From positions 62,001 through 126,000 of the forward strand of contig WHVD01000070.1 in assembly GCA_015178975.1 (NCBI GenBank): 64,000 bases of DNA, given 5' to 3'. The notes under the pieces are model-generated. The model did no database searches. It saw only the letters and a list, made by a program, of their open reading frames with translations, and was not told where the DNA came from. The position numbers and the translations under genes were made by a program. This stretch comes from Hysterangium stoloniferum (lineage: Eukaryota > Basidiomycota > Agaricomycetes > Hysterangiales > Hysterangiaceae). Shown here piece after piece: positions 24,668-36,553 of this stretch (position 1 is its first letter; every line of letters starts with the position of its first letter).

Positions 24668-25087
24668 ATGACCACTGGCAAGAACCAAACGCCGAGATCC
24701 TCTGTGACCCCGAGTAGTTCAAAACCTCGTCAAAGACCTGCAAGTCTGGAACCACCCCGTAACGTCACCATGAGGAAGTCTTCATTGACTTTTCAAAAAC
24801 CAGCTCCTCCCGGAAGTCCCATCGAAGCAGTAGCTGGACCGTCAACGGATGCCCCTCCAAGTCCACAAGAAGAACATCCGTCAACTGAGCAGTTGAATGT
24901 CCCCGGAGCTAAGGTTGAAATTACCCATGCTTCTGAATCCGTTCTCTCGTTCCCACCTAAACAGGTCATCCTTAAGCAATTCTTTAGGTGTCATATGATT
25001 TACGCCCAGCCCATCGACGTACAATGGGATGCATACTACACCGATCGAATTTCTGCCGATCAGGTTACTCCCTTTGTGGAGGAGTAC
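24668..25087 (+). mobile_element. B2 gag, N-terminal part
   Basis: The ATG at 24668 opens a Ser/Pro-rich, probably disordered N-terminus followed by an acidic-to-basic stretch. It runs into beta LTR 3, whose TSD AGTAC marks the cut. Confidence 0.75.
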
Positions 25088-26149
25088 TGTAATGTATTAG
25101 CCTTATTTTAATACTTATTTTCTGAAAAAGGAGTCCAATGCTCAATCAAAGTGTGCAAATACTCAATTCACTACAAGGTAAAATAATTTAAGTATTTGAT
25201 ATTAATCAGTGGCAGTCTAAATAGACTTAGAACCCCTGAAGTCAAGAGTTTACTTGAATATATGCACCCTACTTCGCAAAGAAGGTTTTGAGAGCTGCTT
25301 GTGCAAGCTTGTTCTTTTTCTGTGATAACAACTACTAAAATAAGAATAAGAATTTACTGATTCCAAAGCTAGATTTAACTTCAATGCTAGCTAGTTTATA
25401 TATATTTTATACTATTTATCAAACAGTAAAAATATTTATAAACAGGTCAAAAGATTAGATATAGAATAAAACACTATTTGGCTAATATATGCTTTATTTA
25501 CACTAACCTACAAGGTCTACTGTGATACTAACTTATCAGGATCTTAATGTAGTCTTAATGATTCTGCAAGAATATTCTCAGTATTTATTTATAAGCCAAA
25601 CCAGGAGAAACTAGAATTATATTCTAATTTCAAACAATAAAACAACAATTTATTTATTACTTAGTTGATAGCCAACAACTCTAACTGAGGTGGCAACAGA
25701 TTCCAACAACTTTAAATAGAACTCAGAAAAAGTAATAAAGCCAGCTACTCAATTAAGAGGTGGCAAGGGGGAACAATAGTCAACAACTCAGATTGAGGTG
25801 ACAAGGTGAACAAAGATCAGTCAACAACTCAGATTGAGGTGACAAGGGATCTTATTGGGCCAACAACTCTGATAGAGGTGGCAAAGGTTTCCAACAGCTC
25901 TGATAGAGGTGGAATTAGATATCCAACTGCCCAGATTGGGGTGGAATAGCCTGCTTGCTGCAGTGACACACAGATGTGGTGTAAATGGGTTGATAAGATT
26001 GGTTGTATTTCATGGCAGGAGCAGAGCTCCTTATATACACTGAGATCTGAGACATTTAGAGATATATTGAACTTTATTTCTATCCTATTTTAGCTATTTT
26101 ACTTGGAATGTTTTAGACATTTCCGCCATTCTCTACTGTAGCATATATG

Positions 26150-26297
26150 ATGACATAATATATGACATAATATTCCCAGATGACATAATATATGACATAA
26201 TATTCCCAGATGACATAATATATGACATAATATTCCCAGATGACATAATATATGACTTAATATTCCCAAATGACATAATGTATGACATAATATTCCC
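26150..26297. repeat. 30-bp tandem array in beta LTR 3
   Basis: About five copies of a 30-bp unit built of GATGACATAATATATGACAT plus AATATTCCCA, nearly identical to one another. The other beta LTRs have a single copy here, so it expanded in this copy only. Confidence 0.9.
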
Positions 26298-26324
26298 GCG
26301 CTAGTGCGTGTGTGACACCTGTCG

Positions 26325-26625
26325 CGCCTTGTGACTGTCACGCGCCTTTTGCGACTGTCGCGCGCCCTTGTGACTGTCGCGCACCCTTGTGACTGTCGCG
26401 CGCCCTTGTGACTGTCGCGCACCCTTGTGACTGTCGCGCACCCTTGTGACTGTCGCGCACCCTTGTGACTGTCGCGCACCCTTGTGACTGTCGCGCACCC
26501 TTGTGACTGTCGCGCGCCCTTGTGACTGTCGCGCACCCTTGTGACTGTCATTTGTTGTGACGACAGTCACTTGTTGTGATGACAGTCACTTGTTGTGACG
26601 ACAGTCACTTGTTGTGACGAATATT
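26325..26625. repeat. 19-bp minisatellite in beta LTR 3
   Basis: About eleven near-perfect copies of CCTTGTGACTGTCGCGCAC followed by four copies of a TTGTGACGACAGTCAC-type unit. Long open frames through it are a by-product of the repeat. Confidence 0.93.
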
Positions 26626-26879
26626 CCCGCGCATTGTGTAATAGGCGCCAGGTGGCCGGTTTGAAGATATATAGTTAAAAAAGAATAAAATGTAGAAATT
26701 TCGTAGCTCCCTCAATTTATAAGATAAAAATACAAAGTAAATTGCATAAATTCAATATAAATCAAGAGAATATTGTAGAATTTTATAATCACGATATAAG
26801 TACATTTTAACAGCTTTTGTTAAGGATTCATTTTGGGGAAATTGCGAAAAATAGAAAAAGCCTTTTAAAATACATGACA

Positions 26880-28500
26880 AGTACAATACGGACTACCCCC
26901 TCTTACCGGTGACTGTAGCAGTCTGGTTAGGTCGTTATCAGGCTATTTTATCAGTGCAAGATCTATTCACACGACCTGGAACCCTTGAGGACCTAACTCG
27001 CTCGATCCCCAAATGGTCGAGCGAAGTTACTTCTGTTATGGAAGGAGGGAGGATGGTTCTTAAACAAGAAGTGTTCTCTTCATTCCTCGAAGCACTCCGC
27101 ATGCACGATGACGCGTTACAAATCCTTCATGTCCTACTCAGTGGGGATCACATTGTCCCCAAAGTCGACTACCAGTATATATACATTCGGATGCTGGAGG
27201 AGTCTCTTAACGGGATTACTCGGAATTCTTCGTTTGCGTATTTCACTTTAAGGGGTCGGTTAAGGCGAAATCAGAGAAGACTCGATAAGATGGTTTTGGA
27301 GGTGCTTTACCCTTATGGTGATTCCATCCAGGTACCCGATTCGCCCATCTCCACAACAAGTTCGTTTGTTCGTACTCTGAATGGATCTCCCGACACTCAT
27401 TTCCTTCATTCGCTCAATCGTCCCATTATTTTGCAAGACTTCCCGTCTGACATGAGGATGCAGGTTGCGGAACGTCTTCAGGAAAAAGGAATGGAAATAT
27501 GCATCCCCCTCTATCAGCCTCAACCTCGTCGACCTTTGAATACGGTCGAAATCGAGAGAGGGATCGTGACGGAACCTAGCCCTACCCCCCATCAGGAAAG
27601 TCACCGCTCTCGCATCGCATTCGAACGAATCCCTGGCAATACGAACATGGGTGATGAACCAACTACGACTAGATATCGATCAGTCGCCAACAGGGGTCAA
27701 CCGTCTTTCTCCACTACATTCACCGAGGGTATAGCTGGTCAGGTTGCTGGTCGAGGATCGCTGAATCCAGTTGATCCTCGCCATTCCCTGCCGATCTCCT
27801 CCAACCCTTTTCTGCCATCAGGAGGACCTCCTAGTAATTCATCTGGGAGTTCTAGTACCTCAAGCTATGGAGGGAATTCGGGAGGTGGGGGGCGTCACGG
27901 TAGAGTACCTAACTCTCCCTTTCGAACTCCGATGCAGCCTCGAGCCAGCGCGCCTATCGATGACTTACCTAAGCATAAAAGGATCGCTCTTAACACCAAT
28001 GACATCAAGATCAAATGGTCAGACCTTCCCGAATACGATGGGACTCAATCCAAGGCGTTGGATTACATCATGGATATTATGAGCCTCTCGGAGATCTCTG
28101 ACTCCATGAGTACATTGTTGGGAGTCGCTCTGCCAAGACGACTCACCGGCGGTGCTAAGATCTGGTGGAGCACCCTAGACCGTGAACATCGCACTGAATT
28201 TAGTCGATCTCACGGATCGTTTCTTTGGGGCATCGTAGAAGGACTACTCGGAACTCGTTGGCGTGAATCCTTGGCTCTAGAATGGGAAGCCATGAAATTT
28301 TGACAGGCTGGTCACAATCATGAGACACCCATTCATTACATTCAGCGAAGGGTCAAGCTCTATCAATTCTTGTACGGGTTCCACCAAAACCGGAAGGACG
28401 AAATGCACAGACTTATCCTGACACTACCCACGGAATGGCTTTATCTTCTACAGGGACAACCTATCGACGACATCATGAGCCTACAGACTTACGCGAACAA
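26880..28500 (+). mobile_element. B2 gag, main part
   Basis: A gag-like region with a helical N-terminal portion (about 26909-27450), a Ser/Gly-rich linker (about 27700-27960) and a retrotransposon gag core (about 27990-28450, with a GGAKIWWSTL-type block). It supplies the structural protein of the particle. Confidence 0.8.
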
Positions 28501-28573
28501 TTTACAAGAGGCTCTGATTAACACTTGGGTTCAAACACATTGAGAACGTTATCGGTTTCAGAAACCCAGAGTC

Positions 28574-29215
28574 ATGATCGCCGAGCAAGACGAGTCGGAT
28601 CCCCGGCATGAGGAGGAGCACTCTGGAAAAATCGACTCCACTAATCGAGGCCATGTCCTCCTCGGCGAACTCGAGGATAAAACCGTCCCTAGGAGATTGA
28701 ACGCTAAGCAGGGTAAGAAACACGGCAAGTTCTTTTTCGAACGAAGTGACAAGAAAAGCATCACCAAGCCTCCGAAGGAGTGTTGGATTTGTGGGAGCTT
28801 AGAGCATTTCAAGATCGACTGCCCCCATGCGGGCAGGATGTCGCACTATGTCTCTATTAACAAGTGCTCCGCGCAGAACCCAATGGAGGAGGCGGAGGAT
28901 CAAAGGGCTTATGAAACGGTTTATGGATTAAGTGTACAGGGACAAGTACATAACATTGATGAGGAATCGATTTTCATTTCTGTCTACCTTCCTCAGCCAG
29001 AGGACAACATCATTTCAGACGTGAAAGCATCCTCAAATGAGAATGAGACATCACAAGTTTATGTTTCTATATCAGACCATGATTTTCTCGAGAAAGGAGA
29101 CTGGCTAGATGCTCATCATCGGAACCGTGAAGGTCTGACTGAGACGAGAGTTTTATCGCGACCTGAACCTCCCACCATTGAGGAAATCGTCGACGAGGAT
29201 GCATTTGCGAACTGA
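28574..29215 (+). mobile_element. B2 nucleocapsid and linker
   Basis: It contains a CCHC zinc knuckle, CWICGSLEHFKIDC (about 28778-28822), in a basic context, followed by an acidic linker that leads to the protease. Confidence 0.85.
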
Positions 29216-29470
29216 TCTAAGGAAATAAGTCAGACCTACGTCATAGAAGACCCCTCTGAGTCAGAGGGATCAGAGGAGGAGAGCTTCCCCTTCGCCCCAG
29301 GGCAATTACCCGACTTAATTCCTTGCGATGAGTCAGACTCTGAAGCGGACGACTCTATTTCGAACGCTCCCAAAGTACCTAATGGTAGACGTATCAGGAG
29401 GGACATCAAACTGGCTGCAAGAAAAGAAAGCAAAAGACCTAGAATTCAATATCCCCGATCCAGTCGACTT

Positions 29471-30264
29471 ATGAAAGAGGATTTGACTATTATCTATCGC
29501 AGAAGGGACCCTCCAGGTGGATATTCCAGTATTGGGATTTCAGCATTACACGTTTACGGATGCGTAGGGAATTCAGAAGCCTCAAATCCTATTAAAATCA
29601 GGCTGGACGCCAGAGCTGACCTCTCCTTAATCTCGGAGGATTTCTATAAGGAACTAGAGGACCACCCTAAACTCAAGCAAGGACTCAAGCTGCACCTCGT
29701 ACAACTTACCGGTAATGCCAAAGTATTAGGATACGTCAATGTCCCCATTTATCTCAAGGACGACACCGGTATACTCCTCAAATTTACCGCCGAGACGTAC
29801 GTTGTCTGAGCCATCCCGATCCTTCTTGGAGAAGACTTCCACATGAACTATTAGATCGGGACACTGCGAGACCAACCGCTGGGTTCCAGATTGATTTTGC
29901 CTGGAGAGCAGGATCTATTCCAGCCAGTTCTTCCAAGGAGCCGCAGCCTTTAACCTTTTCGATTAGCAAGATCCCCTTTGAGGAATTAGCCAATGACTCG
30001 TCTGAATTGACTTCCAAACCAGACAAAGGAGTGCGTACTGAAAGAGTCGCACGGGCCTCACAAGATTGTACTATAGAACCGGAATCAGCTCGATTAGTAC
30101 CAATCTTTGTAGGAGATCTTATTGGTGACCAATGGATAGTCGAGGGAGTTGTCTTACAGAACGACGATGGGAGTATACTAGCTGCTCCCACCACCGCCAT
30201 CTCTAGGGAACATGCTGCGATACCTCTCGCTAATCCCTCTCTGACGCCAAGAATCATCAGATGA
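29471..30264 (+). mobile_element. B2 protease region and linker
   Basis: A retropepsin-like fold (about 29530-29810) with the ADLSLIS and VPIYL blocks also seen in element G, followed by a linker to the reverse transcriptase. Confidence 0.75.
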
Positions 30265-30291
30265 GGGGAAACCGTTGGATTAATTCATGAC

Positions 30292-31494
30292 GTGAACAAA
30301 TGGGCCCAGACTCCTAGATCTTCGACTGAGAGGGCATCGATGCAGTCGACAGCAACCAAGATCGCCCATCTCGTCGAAAGTCTATCAAGAATTGAAGAGG
30401 AATGTGTCCTTAATCCTCAATCTTCCGGGCTGCCCCTGGAATGGGAACTCGCAGACGATTTCGACCCGGCAGGCCCCAAAACGTCAGAAGTTGCCACCAC
30501 GGAAACGTTTCGCATGGAAGATCTACATAAGCTAGTTAATTTAGGTCCTGACATCCCTACCGACGTCTCCTCCCACTTGGAGTCAGTATTAACTAAGAAC
30601 GTCCTAGCTTTTGGAGTAGACGGGCATTTAGGACAAGTAGATGTCAAGGTCAATGTCCCCTTAAAAGATGGCGCACAACCTATTTCAATGTCAATGTTTC
30701 CAACCTCCCCGGCTAATAGGAAAGTCATTGACGAACAAATGGACACTTGGTTCCAACAGGGAGTGATTGAACCATCCAAGAGTCCTTGGGGGGTGCCAGC
30801 CTTTGTCATCTATTGCAACGGGAAACCACAAGTAGTGATTGACTATAGAAAGTTGAACAGCCTAACGGTTCCCGATGAATTTCTGCTGCCGTGTCAATTG
30901 GAAATCATGCAAGCACTCTCAGGATCCAACATCTTATCTTCCTTCGATGCACTAGCTGGTTTTACCCAACTTGAAATGTTAGAGGAAGATAAGCCGAAGA
31001 CAGCCTTCAGATCCCATTGAGGACTGTGGCAATTCTGGAGAATGCCCTTTGGACTTCGTAATGGACCTTCTATATTCCAAAGGGTTATGCAAACCGTACT
31101 TGCACCCTACTTATGGATATTCTGCCTAGTTTATATTGACGACATCGTGATCTTTTCTAAGACATGGGACGATCATCTAGAGTATTTGGACCAGGTCCTA
31201 CAAGCCATCATTGCAGCAGGAATCACTCTCTCGCCCAAAAAGTGCTACATGGGGTATAATTTGATTCTACTACTAGGACATAAGGTGTCTAGACTTGGCT
31301 TTTCGACCCATCAAGAAAAGGTCGCCGCTATATTGGAATTAGCCACGCCTTCTAAGATAGCAGACCTTCAACATTTTCTCGGAATGGTTCTGTACTTCTC
31401 TGCTTACATACCATTCTACTCCTGGACGGTTGCTCCACTTTTCAACCTCTTAAAGAAAGGCGTTCATTGGCATTGGGATTCAGAACACGCCTGA
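30292..31494 (+). mobile_element. B2 reverse transcriptase
   Basis: Ty3-type reverse transcriptase. Landmarks are SPWGVPAFVI, the FDALAGFTQ block, MPFGLRNGPS and the YIDDIVIFSK active site near 31130. Confidence 0.92.
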
Positions 31495-31557
31495 GCTTTT
31501 GAAGACATCAAAGTTGCGCTGAGTTCAGCTCCAGTACTTGGACACCCTGCGAGCAGT

Positions 31558-33708
31558 ATGCCTTATAGGTTATACACAGACGCTTCGGACTTCGCACTGG
31601 GATGTTGCCTCCAGCAAGTACAAAAAATGACACTTAAGGACCTAAAGGATACGAAAATTTATGCCCAAGCAAGGACAGCTTTCGATCAATCACGAGACGT
31701 CCCCATTTTTGTTACTCATTATAAAACCAGGGAGCCGGAATTCACCTGGACAGATTCCTGGGCCGCAGATTTTGATGACACCAGTGTCACAGTCGAACGC
31801 GTTATCACCTATTGGAGCCGTACGCTCAAGAAAGCGGAATGTAACTACTCAGCCACAGAGCGAGAAGCGTTAGCTGCTAAAGAAGGATTGGTCCATTTCC
31901 AGCCCTTTATCGAGGGAGAACATATCCTTTTGATCACTGACCATGTGGCATTACAATGGGCCAGATCTTACGAGAATACTAATCGTAGACTGGCCGCATG
32001 GGGGGCGGTATACGCTGCATACCCCGGTCTGGAAATCCTACATAGAGCAGGACGGATACACAGCAACGTTGACCCATTATCTAGACTTCCTCGAGTACCT
32101 GACTGTGCTAGCCCCGCGAGAGACGATCTCTTACCAATCATAGCGGATTCTTATAACCGGAACGACAACGAGACGTTATGGGAGAACAAACCAGCGGAAA
32201 AGGCCGTCTTTCTCACTCATCACGAGTTAGTTGAACCTGTCGGAACAGTCGAAGAGGTCCCCCAAACTAAATGGGACTTGCACAACCTTCCCAGAAACGA
32301 TGAGACTGATGAGGCGGATTTTACTCTCTCGAATCCACAATTGCTTATAGAGATCGATGAGAATTATGCTAAGGAACTTCGTGATGGATACCAGAAAGAT
32401 CCCGCCTTCAGGAATTATTACGCTGCCGATCCCATTTCTCCAAACATGGTAGCCACTCCTTCGCATTATTTTATCGGCAAGAATAAGCTATTGTTCTTTC
32501 GAGATTCAGACTGGAAAAGTCAAATCTGCATTCCTAGCAGCATGACGACAACCATACTCAAGCTGATACATGATAATCCTTTTGAAGGAGCTCATGCAGG
32601 TGGCCACAGGCTTTTTAATCTGATGAAAGACCGTTTCTTCTGGCCGAGGATGTTGCATGACTGTGTGGCGTATGCTCGCAGCTGTGACATATGCCAGAAA
32701 ACTAAAATTGATCATTCTGCTCGACAAGGAGCTCTTCGACCCGCGGATGTACCCCTAAGGCCGTTTGAGGTTGTCTCGATGGACCTGATTACTGGATTGC
32801 CTCCTTCTACAGAGGGTGGTTATTCCGCCATCTTCGTCGCCGTGGATAAACTCACGTGTTTCTTAATCTGTGAACCCACTACTTCAGATCTATCCGCAGA
32901 AGGATTTGCGCGAATCTTCGTGAATAAAGTAGCCACTCCTTTCAGCCTGCCTTCAAGGATAATCTGTGATCGAGACAAGAGATGGACCTGTAGGTTCTGG
33001 AGAGAAGTCTGCAAAGTATATGGAAGTGCCCTTGCAGTATCCTCATCCCACCATCCTCAGACTGACGGTCAAACGGAGAACGCTAATGCAATTGTGGAGC
33101 AAATGCTCAGAGCGTACTGTGCCTCTTCAAAGGAGGAATGGTCTAAATGGACTCAAGTAGTGGCTCATACCTACAATTCGACGGTTCAAAGCTCAACAAG
33201 CTATGCGCCAGCCTTTTTGCTGATGGGCTACTTACCAAGAGGAATGTCTAGCTGTCTAGGAGGGGACGACCCTGTGGTCCCCAGAGAATTATCGGATAGC
33301 CCTGTAGCCGACCAATGGATCTTAGAATTGGAAAATCACCGACAAGCGGCGCGGGATTCGATTGCGCGAGCACAAGAAACCCAAGCTCGCAGTTACAACA
33401 AGAGACAGAGATTAGTGGAAGATATCTCAGAGGGGGATTATGTTCTGATTAATCCCCATTCTCTCGAGCTCGTCAAAGCCAAGGGACCCGGAAGAAAACT
33501 TATACAAAGATGGATAGGGCCGTTTGAGGTCTTGGAAAAGATCAATCCTCAAGTCTTCCGACTCCGCATTCCCTCGGAATATCAATTACATCCAGTGATT
33601 AATCGAGACCATCTTAAAAAGTACCACCTCTCCCCTAAGGAATTCGGATCCAGGAGCTACTCGAGAACCCTCGAGAACTCAATCGTAACGACGAGGAGTA
33701 CAAAGTAG
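31558..33708 (+). mobile_element. B2 RNase H and integrase
   Basis: RNase H (about 31560-32090, from YTDASDFALG to the VDPLSRLP end), the integrase H2C2 zinc domain (about 32560-32700), the integrase core (about 32740-33260, with CDRDKRW and HHPQTDGQTEN) and a GPFEVL-type C-terminal module (about 33430-33600). It is the longest open retroelement stretch in the window (716 codons). Confidence 0.93.
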
Positions 33709-33862
33709 AAGCTATAGTAGGGCACAAAAAGCATCGAAATCGACTCCTTTTCCAGGTTCGATGGAAAGGATATGGACCAGAGGAGGACACTTGGTTAAAC
33801 GGCAATGACCTTCGTAACGCTCCCACTCTCCTTAGAGCTTACAAGACTATTTATCGAATTTA
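33680..33862 (+). mobile_element. B2 chromodomain
   Basis: A chromodomain with the aromatic/acidic core VRWKGYGPEEDTW, overlapping the end of the integrase stretch in another frame. Such chromodomains guide integration to methylated histone H3 in chromoviruses. Confidence 0.85.
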
Positions 33863-34059
33863 ATGATCATTTCACATCCTTACGATGACAATGCTGTTTA
33901 TCTACTTCGAGCTCTACCCCCCCCACTTTCTTCCCCCTCGGCCTTTCACTTCAATAACCGAGCGGAGCTTGAAATTAATATAAAATATGTAAATTCGCTA
34001 AAGAAAATTTTATTCCCCCTATCTCTTCCCTCCACGTCAACCTCTCTAATCAGTATACT

Positions 34060-35904
34060 ATGTCGCAGGAGCAGCAACCCAAGCCCAAATTCCCCAACTT
34101 CAAAAGAATACCGCGACCTCAACCTATTAATACCTCTACCACGCCGTCTCGTACTGAACAAGTCGAGCACTCCACAAACGACTCTGGAATGCCTTTGCCA
34201 ATACCCTCCACTGCGCAGGGCGACATCGTGGGAACGTCCACCAACTCGGGGAACGGGACCGCCTTTACTCCATACACTCCTCTTCCCAGACCCCAATTTC
34301 CCAATTTCAAAAGAATACCTCGACCACAAACTACAGTTCCTTCTGCCCCATCACCTCAAACAGAAACTGTCGAGCGCGTGGAGGAGACCTTATCGTCCAC
34401 GAATCCTACACGGACGGACTCTATTTTGAAGGCTGCACCATGGTCCTCTAATACTTGGGGGGCTCCCTCGGGAACATGGAGCGAAACCCCACCACCTTCT
34501 TGTAGTATTCTCCCTTCTACCAAAGAGGAGATCAAAAGGAAACGGCAGTCTGAGGCTTTCTCGTCGCAGGTTCAGGAGGAATTGAAAATGCTTAAACGGA
34601 AGAGGAGAGAGGAGTACTTGGAAGGACAGCAGAGGATGGGGGCTAGGGATAATGTCCCTTCAAGGCGGACATGGCAGGAATGGAGGAGAATGGAAGGGCA
34701 CGATAATCCTTCAATCATCACTCCCCCTTCGGGTCATAAATGGACGGATTTCGCTGAAACGGATTGCAGCGACGGGGGCATGCCATGTGTTCGGAGTGTA
34801 GGACAAAAAAGTAGGAAAGGAAAAGACGGGGTCCCCTTTTACGATTGGGACAAAGTACAAAGGATCAAATTACAAAGCATTGCATTGCGACGTGGAGATG
34901 GAGTTGCACTACCTCCCAGACCCACTTCACAATGTGGACCTCAGGAACGGACCTACCGGATGGGGCCCGGTGATCTTTCATCTGACTCGGAGGACGACCA
35001 ATCTCAATACCCCGCCTACGACAGCAAGTACCTCGGTGCTGACTGCCATGAAGGTTTCCTACTCCCTGACAACATTCACTTCTTCACGAGTGATCCTAAC
35101 CAACAACGAAAGCTACCAACTTCTGTCAGAGTTTGGAGAGGGTATCGTCCAACAGACTCTGCGACCCAATCCAGTTCCTCTCATCTCCCTCCACCTCCGC
35201 CGATCTCTTCCGTACCCACATTACAGCACTTTACACCCTTTTCAGAGTTACTGGGAAGTCTTGTACCATCCGCCAAGCTGCCTTCTCTTCCCCCTATACC
35301 ACTACCCCTCCCCTTCGCAGGACATTCCCTGATATCACCGTCCTCATCCATATCCAAGCCTTCTCCAGCACCGCAGTCAATCTCACCCCTTCGCAGGTCA
35401 CCTGACCCTCTCGTCGCCTCCCATTCTACTCTGACACCTTTAGTCCCTGCGGTGTCTAACATTCCCCTCACTTCCTTGACAACTCGGAGTCCACCGCCCA
35501 CCTCTCCCTGCTCCCCTTGCATTTCTCTGGGAAGCCCCATTCAGCATCCTAACGATACATTAATGGATATTGATCACCCTATCCCGGAAGTTCTCGCAAC
35601 GCCTATAGAGGAAGTCCTCGAGGCACCTCTCTCAGCCACAGACGTCTCCAAAGAACCCCCCCCGGCAATGGAAGTCTTCGAGGAGCCTCCCCCCTTAAGC
35701 AAAAAAGCAAAAAGGAAACAAAGAACCAATACTCAGGCCGACGAGCCCCTTGTCATTGACCCCCCACCGGCCCACCCCATTCGCAGCCATCCTCTCCCCT
35801 CCACTCTGAGAATACGGCTGGCCCCTCCCGTCCCTTCCAGTCAAGTTGGATGCAGGTGTCCATTAATTACCCCTCCGACATCTTTACCGTGGGACGCACA
35901 TTAA
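34060..35904 (+). mobile_element. B2 downstream ORF 1, unknown function
   Basis: A 614-codon stretch between pol and the 3' LTR, in the place where retroviruses have env. It has two copies of a KFPNFKRIPRPQ-type block at the N-terminus (residues about 10-22 and 84-97), a Lys/Arg-rich part (about 160-210), a KWTDFAETD block (about 226) and a very Pro/Ser-rich C-terminal half. I see no signal peptide or membrane segment, so it is not an envelope gene. A related ORF is broken up in B1. Confidence 0.7.
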
Positions 35905-36527
35905 CACGATTGGGACCAACCCTGCGGCACCCCCTTCTTAAAGGGCATATCCAGGGGTATAGTGGGTCTCTCACGTTGTCGGACCACATGAGTGCATTTT
36001 ATCTACACATCAACGACCCTAAGGAACAGCTGCGTTTAGTGGAGGATATCGAACGGGTGGAACTCTCCATCTTTCGGTCCTTACTTGTCAACTCTTCTTG
36101 TGTTCTTCCTGACCACACACCAATCCACTCTGCAGTGGACCTCGTTGACTTGCTGGAGCAACTGTTGCCGGATTCGGACACCTCGAGAGGCATCCCCCCT
36201 GGGGGAGACATGAGCTCCACACCGCTCATCACTCCTACCCCGCCATCACTACACCCTCGACCCCCTCTCATTGCCCGTATTACTGATGCTTCCGCTGACC
36301 GTGTTCGTGCCATAATCCGAATGCGCCAGAAGGCCTACGGTCATTGGGTCTCATCGATCCAAAAACTGGATGGGTTGACATCCACCAATGACGCTTTGAA
36401 GTGGGAGGACATCGCTCTTTCCTTTCGTGCCAAGCGTCTCGCCTGGGGCAACGCTATCCTACACCTTGGGGGTTCATCGCAGGACGCATGGGGAGGAGTT
36501 CCAAGCGTCCTTCGACATCTTCTTTGA
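35850..36527 (+). mobile_element. B2 downstream ORF 2, unknown function
   Basis: A 225-codon stretch overlapping the end of ORF 1 in another frame. It looks mostly helical, with leucine-rich stretches and an RMRQKAYGHW-type block, and ends 26 bp before the 3' LTR. It could be a separate protein or the C-terminal part of ORF 1 expressed by an unknown route. Confidence 0.55.
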
Positions 36528-36553
36528 CATAGCTCTTTGACCTGGGGGGGCAC

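Larger units (their letters stand above)
25088..26879 (-). mobile_element. Beta solo LTR 3
   Basis: This 1792-bp LTR from TGTAATGTATTAGCC to TACATGACA is flanked by AGTAC on both sides (25083-25087 and 26880-26884), a perfect TSD. It is inserted in the B2 gag. It contains the leader motif array, a 30-bp array and a 19-bp minisatellite. Confidence 0.94.
24591..36553 (+). mobile_element. Element B2, Ty3/gypsy retrotransposon internal region
   Basis: Leader (24591-24667), gag (from 24668, split by beta LTR 3), CCHC knuckle, protease, reverse transcriptase, RNase H, integrase, chromodomain, two downstream ORFs, then a G-rich polypurine tract right before the 3' LTR epsilon. Without the nested LTR it is about 10.2 kb. 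Most of pol from RNase H to the integrase C-terminus is one open stretch. The copy has perhaps six to eight breaks. Its 5' and 3' LTRs differ in family, so it is chimeric or has lost its own 5' LTR. Confidence 0.88.

Noticed and set aside
26099-26570. Open frames with repeated SHKGARQ or VTRVRD units
   Set aside because: They come from the 19-bp minisatellite in beta LTR 3.
34060-36527. Envelope gene in the env position of B2
   Set aside because: No signal peptide, no membrane segment and no glycoprotein look.
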